Origin: Bugulina stolonifera
Lineage: Eukaryota; Bryozoa; Gymnolaemata; Cheilostomatida; Bugulidae
DNA length: 64,000 nucleotides
Assembly (NCBI GenBank): GCA_935421135.1
Contig: OW285191.1
Span: 12,775,700-12,839,699 of the forward strand
Direction: 5' to 3'
The notes under the pieces are model-generated. The model worked only from the letters and a program-made list of their open reading frames with translations, made no database searches and had not been told where the DNA came from. Positions within the stretch are counted from its first letter, which is position 1, and every line of letters begins with the position of its first letter. This document shows positions 23,201 through 33,817 of the stretch, one piece after another. A program made the translations under genes and the position numbers.

Positions 23201-24590
23201 TAGGCAATTATGAGTGGCAACTATTAGGCCTACCCTTTCCCAGATAAACTGTTCCAAGTTTATAAATTTATTTACAGCAGCACATGATAATAACGAATAA
23301 CAAAAGTGAATATAAATATTATCATTATGGTTATGAGTTATGATGTTAACGTATCATGTCTTGTTTTTAGAACAAAATAATAATAAAAAGCAAGTGCTTG
23401 CATAAAAGTTTTACAAGTCATTTTGTCAACTACTATCAAGATTTTTTCACAACATTCATTTTGAAGTTTTGGTAGCTTTGGTAGTTGGTGGCAGTAGTGG
23501 TAATTCTAACCTCTCTACTTAGAGCAGAACTAGCTAGCAATTGCATCCACTAGTACTACAAATACTTTAAAAACGACAAAAATAATATAAACTACGCTAT
23601 TCTTGTTTCATTTTTAATTTTGCAATAAAATTTTTTAAAAATAATTATAACAATTAATAATAGTTATAATATTATACACATACATAACATGTAGGATACA
23701 TATGTCAGTGAACTATTATTAATCTTTGTTGTTGTTAGCAATAGTTGTGGTGTGGCAGTAGTGGGATCAGTTGTAGCAAGTAATAACAGGAAATATAATA
23801 CCAATAATAAGAATAGTAGCCTACTGCAGAATAATTATTATAATGTGTAGTTGCACTAACAGGAATAGTGGTGAAAGTTTGTAGTAGTGCAATTATTATT
23901 ATTTCAGAAAAATTAAAAATATACGTTTGTAACGTCAGGGGATGACAAACCATAGCATCAGCTAACAAAGCTTAAATTGTAAAAAAATAGCTTAGGTGTA
24001 AAATGATTTGTCAGGAGTCCTGGATGAGTTATTACGGCACAAAACCTTGGCATAACTAGTTACGTTCACGTGAAAAAGTGGTTCTTCACAAGCTTCACTC
24101 GCTTTCTATATAGTACTGCCTCTATTCTACCTTTATGTACCCAACAACACAGAAAGTACAACCTCGAGAGCCACATGATTGTAACATCTATATCTAGTGG
24201 TCATTTCAATAAAACATGCAATTCCCACATTTATTATCTAGCATATTATTATCACCATACTCAATGCATTTTAACACATTCAGCATACTAGCATATTCAT
24301 TGTATTTTAACACAACAATCAGCGTGATTTTATAATGTTTGTTGTATATTCTATTGTATTATAGATTGTTATATATACCTCATTATATTGCATTCATTAT
24401 ATTATATGTATTTAGATAAAAATAAGCAAGTTCAAACTCCTGCAATAAGAAAACATTGTCTACATCACCTGTTTATAACATACACCTAAAGTGATCAATA
24501 TTATTACAGCTGATGTTACTCCGACTACAGATAAAGTGGATAGCACTAGTGTGCCCGACAAAGTAGAAAGTACCACCTCAAGAGTCACAC
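17210..24590 (+). CDS. Thr/Ser-rich repeated exon family A (six copies)
   Basis: Six similar exons in one orientation: 17210-17318, 18502-18606, 19709-19812, 20132-20235, 22892-22972 and 24510-24590, plus a fragment at 24130-24201. All but the first follow ATTACAG or ATCACAG acceptors and start with GATGTTGCT or GATGTTACT. Copy 2 is 105 bp with phase-1 borders and encodes a Thr/Ser/Asp/Glu-rich segment ending TYVTTSTSSG. Copies 5 and 6 end earlier at a different donor (ACAC|GTAATA), giving 81-bp exons again with phase-1 borders. Copies 3 and 4 have lost the frame (stop in the last third), and copy 1 has a shifted acceptor. The peptides lack cysteines and hydrophobic runs, as in glycosylated stalks. 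Whether they join the family B array downstream in one transcript is unknown. Confidence 0.55.
17356..17430 (+). mobile_element. hAT-like terminal fragment
   Basis: Starts CAGGGCCGTATTTTTT and continues with GGGGCGGAGG and a GCCGCCCCT block followed by AAAATAAAGTGGCC, closely resembling the left end of the element at 61118-62378. It lies in the intron after exon A1, at a point where the paralogous intron after exon A2 lacks it. The matching right end was not found. Confidence 0.45.
18607..19430. other. Intron-like non-coding stretch
   Basis: No exon visible between A2 and A3. The first 60 bases repeat the start of the intron after A1 (CAAGTCATTACCTGTCCCTATAT). The rest is AT-rich without a recognised element. 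Confidence 0.4.
20797..21015. repeat. Long near-perfect inverted repeat
   Basis: Arms 20797-20880 and 20932-21015 are about 84 bases each and almost perfectly complementary (for example CACAATTTGCTTATTGGTT against AACCAATAAGCAAATTGTG), separated by an AT-rich spacer of about 50 bases. It would fold into a long hairpin as RNA or extruded DNA. It may be a nested foldback MITE; flanking duplication could not be established in the AT-rich surroundings. Confidence 0.8.
21485..21590 (+). repeat. GGGTAG-rich minisatellite
   Basis: Irregular repeats of GGGTAGGGTAGGTGGTTTCG and variants. G-runs of three recur, so a G-quadruplex is conceivable. It is not a telomeric array: the unit is irregular and the tract short. 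Confidence 0.6.
21615..21860 (+). repeat. Tandem duplication of a ~120-bp block
   Basis: Two direct copies sharing TGTAACC(A/G)CTTGTCTTG, CTCTTTAGGTTTTGAATATG and GGTCTGGATATATTT. Each contains an acceptor-like CTCTTTAG followed by a short open frame that soon stops. Confidence 0.65.
22520..22578. repeat. GC-rich palindromic module
   Basis: A run of CCGGGGCGCTGCCCCGG followed by CCGCCAGGGGGCC and GGCCCCCTGGACCC, self-complementary at several scales, within AT-rich DNA. Related modules occur at 17010-17030, 57118-57205 and 62237-62330, each within or near a DNA-transposon remnant. Confidence 0.55.
23270..23965 (+). repeat. Dispersed repeat V, copy 1
   Basis: Matches 44690-45490 in reverse complement over roughly 700 bp. 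Landmarks include TTTTGTCAACTACTAT, TTGGTAGTTGGTGG, ACTAGCTAGCAATT and GTCAGGGGATG(A/G)CAAACCATAG. It lies between exons A5 and A6. The class is unknown. Confidence 0.7.
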
Positions 24591-25029
24591 GTAATATCAA
24601 CATCTAGTGGTAATAATACAAGCGATTATTTCATCTTTAAATATAATATTACACTGTATATATTTCAATAGATCCAACTCTAATGCTATGAATTTATAAA
24701 CCCAACTTATTAATATTAATACAGGTGATTATACTATGTATTATGCATGTCTAGTTATTCTTTAAAGGAATTACCCTGCAACAGGAATGTTTCACATCTT
24801 TAAAAATTATCAATTGGTAGGAATAAAAAATGTAGTGAAAAAAACAAAAGTGCTTTGTTCGTGACATTAAATTTCCTTTCAAAAACAGTAAAAGTCCGCA
24901 GAAAAAAACACAATGAGATCGACTAGGGAAAGTTGTATGACCTTGCGCTTAAGAAATAGAATGATATTACAGGCAACTATGAGTGGCAACTATTAGGCCT
25001 ACCCTTCCCAGACAAACTGTTCCAAGACT

Positions 25030-25925
25030 TGAATAGAAAGTCAAGCTCCATCTATGACATAGGAACTCAATGCAACTGCCTACTAAATTGAAGAGCAATA
25101 GTTGCCCGTAATAATTTCTAACCAGAGAGAGCATGTAAAAAGCCATAGAAATGAAAAGTTCCATTAATAAAACTTGTTTCTCCAATATCACTGTAGCTAA
25201 CTGAATAAATAATCGGTAAATTGTTAGATAATAACTGCTTTCATTTCACATGCAAATTACTGTAATGTAACTACATGTAAATGTAACATGAATTATTAAA
25301 TAGACTGAGTGTAGTTGTAAGGTAACCAGTTACCAGTAGTACATTATAATACTAAACTGATTTTTGGTGCACATACTATATTTATAGCATATATTATCTA
25401 GTAAATTCTAATCATAGATTTCAGGCTGATGATTACGTTGTTTTTTTTGTTGATTTAAAGTGTGGATGTTTAAAGTGGTGACTTTCCCCAAGAGATTCAC
25501 ATGAAGTTCACCGCACTCAATTTATACTTGTAGACAGTCTTCCATTGTATTTAAGCAAAATCTTTCTTTCTTTGAGTTTTGTAAACAAAGCACAAGCACA
25601 AGTGATGTATTAGCAAGATAACCAAGCCCATTAAAGAATAGAATCACAGTAACATTACACAGCTTCTTTTACCAAAGTTCACTCAAATTTATACAAAGAA
25701 AAGAATATACCATTCTGGTGCTAAAGGAGCGTGTAGCCAGTAGAACTGTAATAGCCAATTTTTAACCTTGCTGTGAGATAACCACAAAAGGAATAATGAT
25801 GGTAACAGTTCACACATACAAACAATATGGCGGTGCGTTGCCAAAGGTGGTCATAGCAAAACATCACAAGCGATTGTTGTGCAAAGCGGCACTGTTACTT
25901 GGACCACAACAGAACATCTATAAAA
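25030..25925 (+). other. Non-coding stretch with dispersed repeat W, copy 2
   Basis: No exon is supported. 25590-25730 repeats the 11170-11310 segment in direct orientation, and 25715-25790 resembles 17085-17150 (GAACTGTAATAGCCA, ACCTTGC), so part of the region upstream of exon A1 seems to be duplicated here. Confidence 0.45.
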
Positions 25926-26400
25926 CAAGATGACGGAATGCAGAAGAACACTGGGAAAAGTAGGTGGAGAAAGTAAAGACAAGGAAAACCCATGAAGTGT
26001 GGTAAGCACTGAAGTAAAAGAAGCCGCCATTGATATCTTAAAGATTACGGCATGGAAAGGTGAGAAGGAAGAAACGTGGTGCCGGTGGAAAGAGGTAGAG
26101 GATGTTGTCAACTAAAAAGAGATGAGAGAAAGGTTAGAGACCTAGAAGTGAGGAGGCAACGGAAACATACCGTGCAGCAAATAAAAAGGCAAAGTATGAG
26201 GTTGCAAAAACAAAGAGTGCTGCCTATGAAGGGCTATTTGACAACCTTGAAAACAAGGACGGTCAACAGAAGGCAACCCAGAAGACAATCTTGATGGCAA
26301 AGCAGAAAAATGAAAAATCCCAGGATGTTTACCAAGCAAGAACAAAAAAAAAGCAGCCGTTAAAGGAGAATTGCCAAAATTGACTAAAACCAATCAACAA
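25925..26400 (+). pseudogene. LINE ORF2 fossil (endonuclease-RT linker)
   Basis: In shifting frames the segment encodes a pattern typical of the linker between endonuclease and reverse transcriptase in non-LTR retrotransposons: a KEETWWRWKEVEDV-like block, then ETYRAANKKAKYEVAKTKSA, then a YEGLFDNLE block. Stops and frameshifts are frequent, so it is dead. A following non-coding stretch (26350-26530) is repeated at 63510-63680. No catalytic RT core is present here. Confidence 0.6.
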
Positions 26401-26559
26401 GCTGAATAGCTTGTTAAGCAGTGCTTCGCGAGAGCTATGTAAAAAGGTCTGCCAAAACAAGGGCAGATGATGTCATCTGCCACAAACTGATCTCAAACAA
26501 AGGCAGTAAATGTCATCTGAGTAACCCAGTTAAATTTATTCTAAGGCACCTGAGGTTTG

Positions 26560-26715
26560 TGACAACCTCAAAAAGATTAATGATGGTAAAAGAAACTGTG
26601 AAACCTATTGATGATGGGCCACATTTGCCCATCACCTCAGTACCCGTAAGGATGCTAAGTGAGGGAAAGGGACAACATGTCTCATCCTATTGCAAAAATT
26701 TATTATTTAATGCAT
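26560..26715 (+). pseudogene. Decayed, isolated copy of the family B array unit
   Basis: Within a 107-codon frame (26421-26744) there is a segment with DDGPHLPITSVPVRML and then GKGQHVSSYC, which matches the array units at 33.8-43 kb including the intron-derived part after the donor. The donor GGTAAG is changed to GTGAGG. The hairpin stem GATGGGC/GCCCATC is preserved. It lies 7 kb left of the array, on the same strand, separated by the Harbinger element. Confidence 0.7.
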
Positions 26716-26744
26716 GGAAAAAGTCTGGGTCACCTACTGATTAA

Positions 26745-27321
26745 ACACTAATTACAATCTTTAGATGGTTTTGATGTATTTTGTACACCCGTGCTTTTCT
26801 CTATCACTAGGAGTATTAAAATTAGTGTACCAAGATTGACCTCATGGTTTGTAGCTTAGAAAGCCAAAATACCACTTGGCTCTAGACTTACCAGGGGGTG
26901 TTGACCCTACCACCTCTGCATTAATTAAAAAAGAGTATATCAGCAGACATGCAACAAAAGGGCTATGGACCAAACACCAATTTTAATATCTTAGACCTAC
27001 ATACTGTTATCTAGTCCATCAATAATGCAGCAAGATTGACCTCATGGTTTTGTAAGCTGAGTTCCATCTCTCATCTCGTAAGTCGAAATATGACGAAAGA
27101 GACAAAAGCGAGCTATAACATGTAAAAAAGCAGAAGAAATGAAAAAATCCACTAAAAATTGCTTTTTCAATATCACACTTGTATCAAGTATACCCATCAT
27201 TCACATTGAAGTTGTATTCCTTCAAAACTTGGAGAGATATACAGCATAAACAGCGTTAGGCCTAAACAACATTGTGTGCAGTGAGAAATGCAGATCAATC
27301 ATATCTGCTCCTAATGTCTAA
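26745..27321. other. Non-coding stretch left of the Harbinger element
   Basis: No exon is supported. Two similar phrases recur (AAGATTGACCTCATGGTTT at 26831 and 27030), indicating a local direct duplication of about 200 bp spacing. Confidence 0.4.
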
Positions 27322-27625
27322 TGGGACATTCACACTGCCGTTTATTTCACGCGGCGAGCGGCAGGCGGCCGCCGCGCCTGACGTCACGCGCGCGCGGCGA
27401 ACCATTCACACTGCGCGCGGCAATCGCGCGGCCAACTGCAGCTTAGGCCAATCAAATAACACCAGCGCCGTGACATGCGTACAACACAAGGTCAAAGTTG
27501 TTTTGGGGCTCATTTCCCTCAGCCGTTCACAATCAATGGCTCTGTCCTTTCCAGAATCACTTCTATCGTGGATATTTGTGTTTACTGTAATTTTCATTTT
27601 GTGATTTGAAACCGTTATATTAGTG

Positions 27626-30600
27626 ATGATTTTGGAACTCATTCGTATTCAACTTCAGTTAATGTTGTTGGCCAGGGAGGCCGACCGAAGAAACAGAGTA
27701 ATTAATGCCCCTAAACGTATGTGGCAGCTGCCATTAATTCGGCAACGCCATTTACATGGCAAGGGTGTTTATGGCCAGCTATACCAAGAACTGCGAGATG
27801 GTTCAAACCCAGAGTACTGTCACAATGACTATTTTAGGATGAGCCGGAATACATTTGACTACATACTTACTCGAGTCAGACATAGGTAATTTATTTATTT
27901 TCAATCAAATGAAAATAATTGTTGCTATAATTCTAATAAAATTTAAATTAGTTAGTACTGTAGTACTATAACTATACTATAATACTAGGCCCTATTAACT
28001 ATGTTATTAATTAATTTTTTCACTTGTTTCAATATTAAGTTGTTTATTTGATTGTTAGTTATATCGCATAACTATGAGAGTTGTTGGTTTATGATAGATA
28101 ATTAGCAAGACACATTGTGAGAGTTTTGGATTTTATTCCTGATATTTCGATGCTCATTCAAGCATCATTATCAGAGGAAAAATTAGTGCTGGGAGTTACT
28201 CGACATAGGTAATTTATTTTCAATCAAATGAAAATAATTAAAATTAGTGCTATACTACATGTAGATTGGCATCAGACAATTCATTAATAATTTGTTTATT
28301 TTATCATAAAATTATTTATTTGATTGTTAGTTATAGTATTGCAGAACTCTGGGATTTGCTGGTTTATGATTAATAATTTAGCAGGCACGAAAGTTTTGGA
28401 TTTTATTCCTGATATTCCGATGCTCATCCAAGCATCATTATCAGAGAAAAAACTGGCGCTAGGTTACTCGTTATATACTCACCTAAATACTGCTTTAGAG
28501 CACATATCTGGTTTAAGAGTAGCATTGCTATATTTTCTATCATGATGTTACGTAAATTAGTATTTATTTTCTTGAATTTCTGCTGAGCTACTTTGAATGG
28601 TGGACCAAGCATTATAATTAGCATAGGCCGCTTTGTTGACATAGGTGTTTGCTCACTCCCCCCATCTATTTTGTCAAGCATAATTACCACAGACACATGG
28701 GCCAAGTAATGTTGGATTTAACTCACAATGGTCCTATTCATTGTAGGTGTTTAGTTTGTTAGCTGTACTAGGTCACATTCACTTCTAGGCAAAATCAACT
28801 GCTCTATTTCTTTGTGCTATTTGAAGGATGCTACCAAAGACAATGTGTGATCCACTGTTTGTTAAATTGTCTTGGTTAGACTCTTTATTTACAGTTAGAC
28901 CAAATTCACTGTTCTATTTCTATGTGCTTTCACTCACATCCATTTGTCAACATTCTGGTGCAGCTGTGGCCTCCATCTGTATTTACTCAGGTTATCAGTT
29001 GGAGAATTGTAATCTTGTGAATGCATTAGTACACAAAGCTCTTACAAGTATTATAATTACTCATTGTTACCAGGACAATCTATTTATGATGTTGTTACAT
29101 AACCTAATAGCAAGGTGAGACAGAGTTGCAACCATTTGCATATATACTGTGTAATATTGTAAGGTAAAGTGTCTTGATTTTTTCACTGTCTATGGTTTTT
29201 CATGTCTATCTAGAATACAAAAAAAGGACACCCACCTCCGAAAAGCAATACCCGCTGACATGAGGCTGGCAATAACTCTACACCACCTGGCAGAAGGCGC
29301 TTCTTTCTCATCTATAAGGTACCATTGGCGATTGGGTGTGAGCACTATAACGGGTATTGTTTATGAGACATGCCAGGCCATATGGGATGAGATGGCAGGG
29401 GAATTTATGAAGCCACCAACCTCTGTTGCGGACTGGAAAGATGTCAGCCAGAAGTTTGCTGAGAGGTGGAACTTCCCTCATTGTTTAGGTAGGAAAAGTT
29501 GTCCAAGCTGTGATGATAGTTAGGTTATACATAGTTGACTACTACTTCTATAGAAGGCATGATTTATTCTAGCTAATAGTAATTTCTGCCATTTTCGTGT
29601 GAGGATCAGTTTTCATTGTTCTTGTTGTATGTGTTGTTTTGAATTTTAGGCGCGATAGATGGTAAGCATGTTCGGATTCGAGCACCCTGCAATGCAGGTT
29701 CCGAATTTTTTAACTACAAAGGGTATCACTCTATTAACCTGTTGGCGATATGTGATGCCGAACTGAAGTTTACGTTCGTAGATGTTGGACAGGCTGGAAG
29801 ATGGAGTGATTCTGGGGTGTTTGAAGCATCATCTTTCGGCAATGCCTTGTTGAATGGTTAGTTAAGTTTAATTTACTCCTAGTACAGTACGTAGTCGGTA
29901 AAGTGATTTTCTGCTATTGATTGAGTTACGCTTGGATTTCTTCTAGAGGTATAATTCATTGCATGAATTTTTGTAAGTTCTGACAAATCTTTATATTTAC
30001 TTGTGACAAATGTTTATATTCACTTAATACAGGTCAGATAGCTTTACCTCCAGATGAAGCGATTGGTGGCAAGATGATGCCATACTGCTTTGTTGCTGAT
30101 GAGGCGTTCCCACTGAAAACATGGCTCATGCGGCCATATCCTGGGCGTGGTTTGACTGACCAGCAGAAAATTTACAACTATCGTCTCTCCAGGTGCCGAA
30201 GAACAATTGAAAATGCATTTGGTGAGTCATTGATTTTTATGTTGGTATGGTGGGTGGCACTACTACTGTAACTCATGCTGTTTGTAACCATTATGCGAGA
30301 GACATCCTAGTCGTGTACAACTGCCACCTCTTGTTTTATCTGCTCTATGATTCCCACATGCGGCCAGCTTGCTACATTCATCAGTTGACACGTTTTCACT
30401 TTATTTTGTGAACTTGTGAAACAAACACGCATCTTCCATCACACATGGAATCTTTCTTGGTCTCTCTCACGCCGACTATAGAATACCATGACCAGCTTTT
30501 TTATGCATGTACAAAATATGATTTCTAAACTCTAACAATGTATTCATTAAACTAGGAGTGCTCACTGCACGATGGCGATTGTTACACCGGCCTATTATCG

Positions 30601-30887
30601 GCCAAGCAGAAAACGTGGTGACGATGGTCAAGGCGATGTGCCTGCTCCACAATATAGTGAAGACTAGAGAGCCGGCTACATATACCCCTCCAGGCTACAC
30701 AGATCATGGAAATGAAGACAATGGGCTTTGGCGCAATGATGCACCGAATCTACAAAACATTGTGCACCAAGGTGCAAGGAACGCGGCTGCTGTTGCTGTC
30801 TATGTGAGAGACAATTTTTGCACGTACTTCAATTCTCCTGCAGGAAGTGTTAGATGGCAGGATGACCACATTCAGCGTCTTCGCTAA
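27626..30887 (+). CDS. Harbinger transposase (DDE_Tnp_4), five exons
   Basis: Exons 27626-27885, 29214-29488, 29650-29856, 30033-30221 and 30556-30887 join in frame through consensus GT-AG sites to 1263 nt, a 420-residue protein plus stop. Conserved nuclease motifs are [10 protein letters not shown] (first Asp near 182), [28 protein letters not shown] (second Asp near 232), ADEAFPL and [10 protein letters not shown] (Glu near 307). Family members cut and join transposon ends in the nucleus together with the MADF/Myb-like partner. Length is normal for the family and no stop or frameshift is seen. The large first intron contains duplicated blocks (AAGTTTTGGATTTTATTCC twice). The ATG at 27626 is the first in frame; an in-frame GTG precedes it. 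Confidence 0.9.
27880..28465 (+). repeat. Duplicated blocks in intron 1 of the Harbinger transposase
   Basis: ACATAGGTAATTTATTT and TTTTCAATCAAATGAAAATA recur at 27880 and 28203, and TTTTGGATTTTATTCCTGATAT recurs at 28119 and 28397 with a following CATTATCAGAG. These are tandem duplications of about 280-320 bp that also copy the exon 1 donor site. Confidence 0.6.
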
Positions 30888-31259
30888 TTTCGTATTTATC
30901 TTTAATTATCTTTGCATATACATGTAAATTTTATCCTTAATTATCTTTGCATATACTTGTAAATTACTCATGTTTAAAGCAATGTCACAATGTTTTGTCT
31001 GTATCTGTATGGTATTTATCTTTAATTATCTTTGCATATACATGTAAATTACTTATGTTTAAAGCAATGTCTAAATGTTTTATCTGTATGGTATGTTAGT
31101 CATAGGTCATAAAATATAAGGTTGGAGGATCCATTATCTATATTTGTAATATAAATATATTTGTGGTATATAGTAATATATTGTGGTACAACATGAGGCA
31201 TAACATAACTAATATTGGAAACATAAATAAGCTTACATATTACACAACATATAAATAAT

Positions 31260-32819
31260 TCATTCCAGAAATTGGTATTGGTATTGGCTGGTATTTGGTG
31301 TTGAAAATGATGGTGGTTGCCATGCAGTGTCGATGGGATGTGGTGGTGGCGACTGCACTTGTGGTGGTGGTGGCGACTGCACTTGTGGTGGTGGTGGCGA
31401 CTGCACTTGTGGTGGTGGTGGCGACTGCACTGGTGGTGGTGGTGCTTGTTCAGTAGTTGGAGTGTAGCTGGTAGATGACTCCAACACCTCAGCCATTGTC
31501 ATCATTAATCTGGCTTGAGCTCTTAGCCGAGTGTGGAGTGGCAACTGCCGCAGCTGTACAGCCAGCTGTTGTGCAAAATGGTAACTGTCATCATTGAGAA
31601 CGGTTGTAGCAGCATCAATATTCCTCTGAATGGCATTAAATTGTTGGTTAAAACTGATTTCGCTGCTGTCACTAGCCTGGCGTTTCCTGCCACGACGCTG
31701 GGTGGCCGAAGGTGGCGGAGTAGCAGAAGGTGGTGGAGTCGCGGAAGGTGGCCGAGTCGCAGAAAGTGGCTGAGGGACTGAGTGGCTGGAGGTGGCAGAA
31801 GGTGGTTCGGAGTCCTCCCTTGTAAGCGGTGAGGCAACTACCTGACTTGTAGAAGGTGAATTGGCTGGAGGCGGCGAGTCTACCATCAGCTCAAAGTTAC
31901 TGGTGGTGCTGAAATAATAATAAAAAATTAATCAGTGAGAAATGTGTACACAAGACAACACATTTAGAATATAGTCATAGCTCATAGTTACACATAACAA
32001 TGACACCTGCCTGTAAACGTCTTAGTGCTTACCTTCTCTTTTTGGTATAATCACCAAGCCATTGCATATTTTCCCAAAGGTGCCAAGCTATTGGGGCTCC
32101 ACGTCCAGCTCCACTTCTCACATCACTCTGAGCTGCCCTCACCTTACTGTATGTATCCTTGATGTTTTTCCAACGCTTCTGAACCTCAGCAGCTGTAAAT
32201 TATAGCAACACAAACCGTTGAGTCTGTTTTAACATGATCATACCCAAACCATATTTAATGAATTGTTCGGTTTTAACAAAAAATATGCAACAATAGGGCA
32301 ACTTTCTCAAAAAGACTGTACAACAAGCTTAACTTTTACATATGATATGTGCAATGACATGATTAAAACATGCGAGTTTCGCATCAATCTGAGTTAATGT
32401 CTCACCAAAAACAATAGAATGTTGAGAAATCAACCAAGTATTTATATAACACTGCTGCAAAATACATCAAAGCCCCACCAATTTCAATTTGCTTTTAGAA
32501 AATAATTCGGCCTCGAGTGATGTTCAATTTTCGTATTAAAATTAAAAATATATATTAAGTTTTCAAACGAAATAGTTACTATATTTGAATTCGCATAAAA
32601 ATTCAATTTTAATTTCGTAGCTGATCAACACATTGCAAATATAATATTACCACATTCGTCGGCATATCCCGCAGCTCTCATTTGTTCAGCGACGAGAGCA
32701 AAGCAATTCTGACGAACACCTTTAACATCCTTGTAGGCTTTCAGGTTAACATCATATATAGGAGGCTGCTGTCTAACAAGATTGATTATCAACTCATCTC
32801 TAGCGTAATTGTGAGCCAT
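31260..32819 (-). CDS. Harbinger MADF (Myb/SANT-like) DNA-binding protein, three exons
   Basis: Minus-strand exons 32651-32819, 32033-32192 and 31260-31908 join in frame (978 nt, 325 residues plus stop). The N-terminal ~105 residues form a MADF domain, with DELIINLVRQQPPIYD and EVQKRWKNIKDTYSKV as core segments and conserved Trp residues in the second exon. The C-terminal exon is low-complexity, with repeated PPSAT and PPPPQVQS segments, a basic QRRGRKRQ patch (possible nuclear signal) and a helical region after it. In Harbinger elements this protein binds the ends and helps import the transposase. It converges on the transposase gene with about 370 bp between stop codons. Confidence 0.88.
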
Positions 32820-33138
32820 GATGATGGAGAGCAGGTGAGTAAGTCAAATTTAAAATTAACAGCACAGTTGAGTTGATAGCAACTTGCAACTTGAGAGCAC
32901 TCGTGAAGAAATGGAAAGGGAAGTGTGTTGCAAGTATTAATATACGACTCGCTGTTGTTCACTCGACCAATCATGGTGAGCCACCGCCGCGGTGACCAGG
33001 TCAAAGTTCGCACTGTTGAAACGAGGCCACGCCCACGGGCGGCGGCCGCGGCGGCGTGGTATGACGTAGCACTGTGGCACGTGCCACGCCGCCTGCCGCT
33101 CGCCGCGTGAAATAAACGGCAGTGTGAATGTCCCATAA

Positions 33139-33700
33139 GCTTGTTGATTTTACAGAACAATTATAATTATAAACATTCGTCTGGCAAATGATGGACAATA
33201 GCGACACTAGAAGTGTTTGGGACCAAGTGCAGATTATGTGCACATAGATCAGGGGCTCCCAACCATTTTTAACTGAAGTACCCCTTAGTAGTCACGTAGC
33301 AAAGAACGTACCCGTTTGTAGTGAACGTACCTCTTGTAAAACTATGTTTAACCAAGGATATATTTGGTTTAATTCGATTAATATTACATGTGTGCATTAT
33401 CTACATGTAGATGTGTTAGGTAAACAAGTAAATAAATGCAACATGGCAAAAATTTTTTATTTATTAATTATTTAATATCAACACTATGTTGCAATGTAAC
33501 TTTCATAGATTGCAATGTTTTGGGGTTTTCACGCTGGTTTAGCCCAACTTCATTTGCATAGTCTGTAACAGGAAATCACTGTCCAAAAGGTATTAAGTTG
33601 ATTACTACCACTGCTCCCCCTCCTGTTCCACCTCTAATCAGAAGTATGAAAATTTGATGTCTTCCTAAATACATTCATCATCACTTCATGTAGCCTGTTA
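33139..33700. other. Stretch right of Harbinger with a hAT-like end
   Basis: At 33250 the sequence CAGGGGCTCCCAACC begins, matching the hAT-type end at 3638. The right end of that element was not found. 33604-33643 resembles the small Thr/Pro exon of the array at 36036-36089, but with a poor acceptor, and 33700-33745 contains a truncated array-unit start (AGATGGAGTGACAACCAC). Confidence 0.45.
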
Positions 33701-33817
33701 GCTTACACAGTAGATGGAGTGACAACCACAAAAAGATTAATGACTAAAGATATTTCATGTTTTCCTATACACCTGTCGCTAGATGTAGTGTATGTAACTT
33801 GTTAGTTTGTACTTTAG

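Larger units (their letters stand above)
19430..24640 (+). repeat. Tandem exon-intron units around exons A3-A6
   Basis: Four copies of a roughly 400-bp unit consisting of an AT-rich intron block (ACACATTCAGCATACTA, CATTGTATTTTAA, CATTATATTATATGTATTTAG) ending in an acceptor and an A-type exon: about 19430-19830, 19850-20265, 22624-23010 and 24240-24640. The unit between A4 and A5 is interrupted by the DNA element at 20275-22623. A further stretch after A5 (23085-23275) is duplicated after A6 (24835-25025), including AAAGTTGTATGACCTTGCGC. Confidence 0.75.
27322..33135. mobile_element. Complete PIF/Harbinger transposon
   Basis: Terminal inverted repeats start TGGGACATTCACACTGCCG at the left and end with the exact complement at the right, extending about 48 bp through a CG-rich part (CGCGGCGAGCGGCAGGCGGC). 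TAA is duplicated at 27319-27321 and 33136-33138, the 3-bp TWA duplication of this superfamily. A second, internal ATTCACACTGC lies at 27402-27412. The 5814-bp interior has the standard two-gene arrangement: a DDE nuclease gene rightward and a MADF DNA-binding gene leftward, converging. Both genes are apparently intact, so the element may be recently active. Confidence 0.93.

Noticed and set aside
31533..31837. Other-frame ORFs (82 and 104 codons) in the MADF gene
   Set aside because: They overlap the last exon of the MADF gene and arise from its Pro/Gly-rich repeats.
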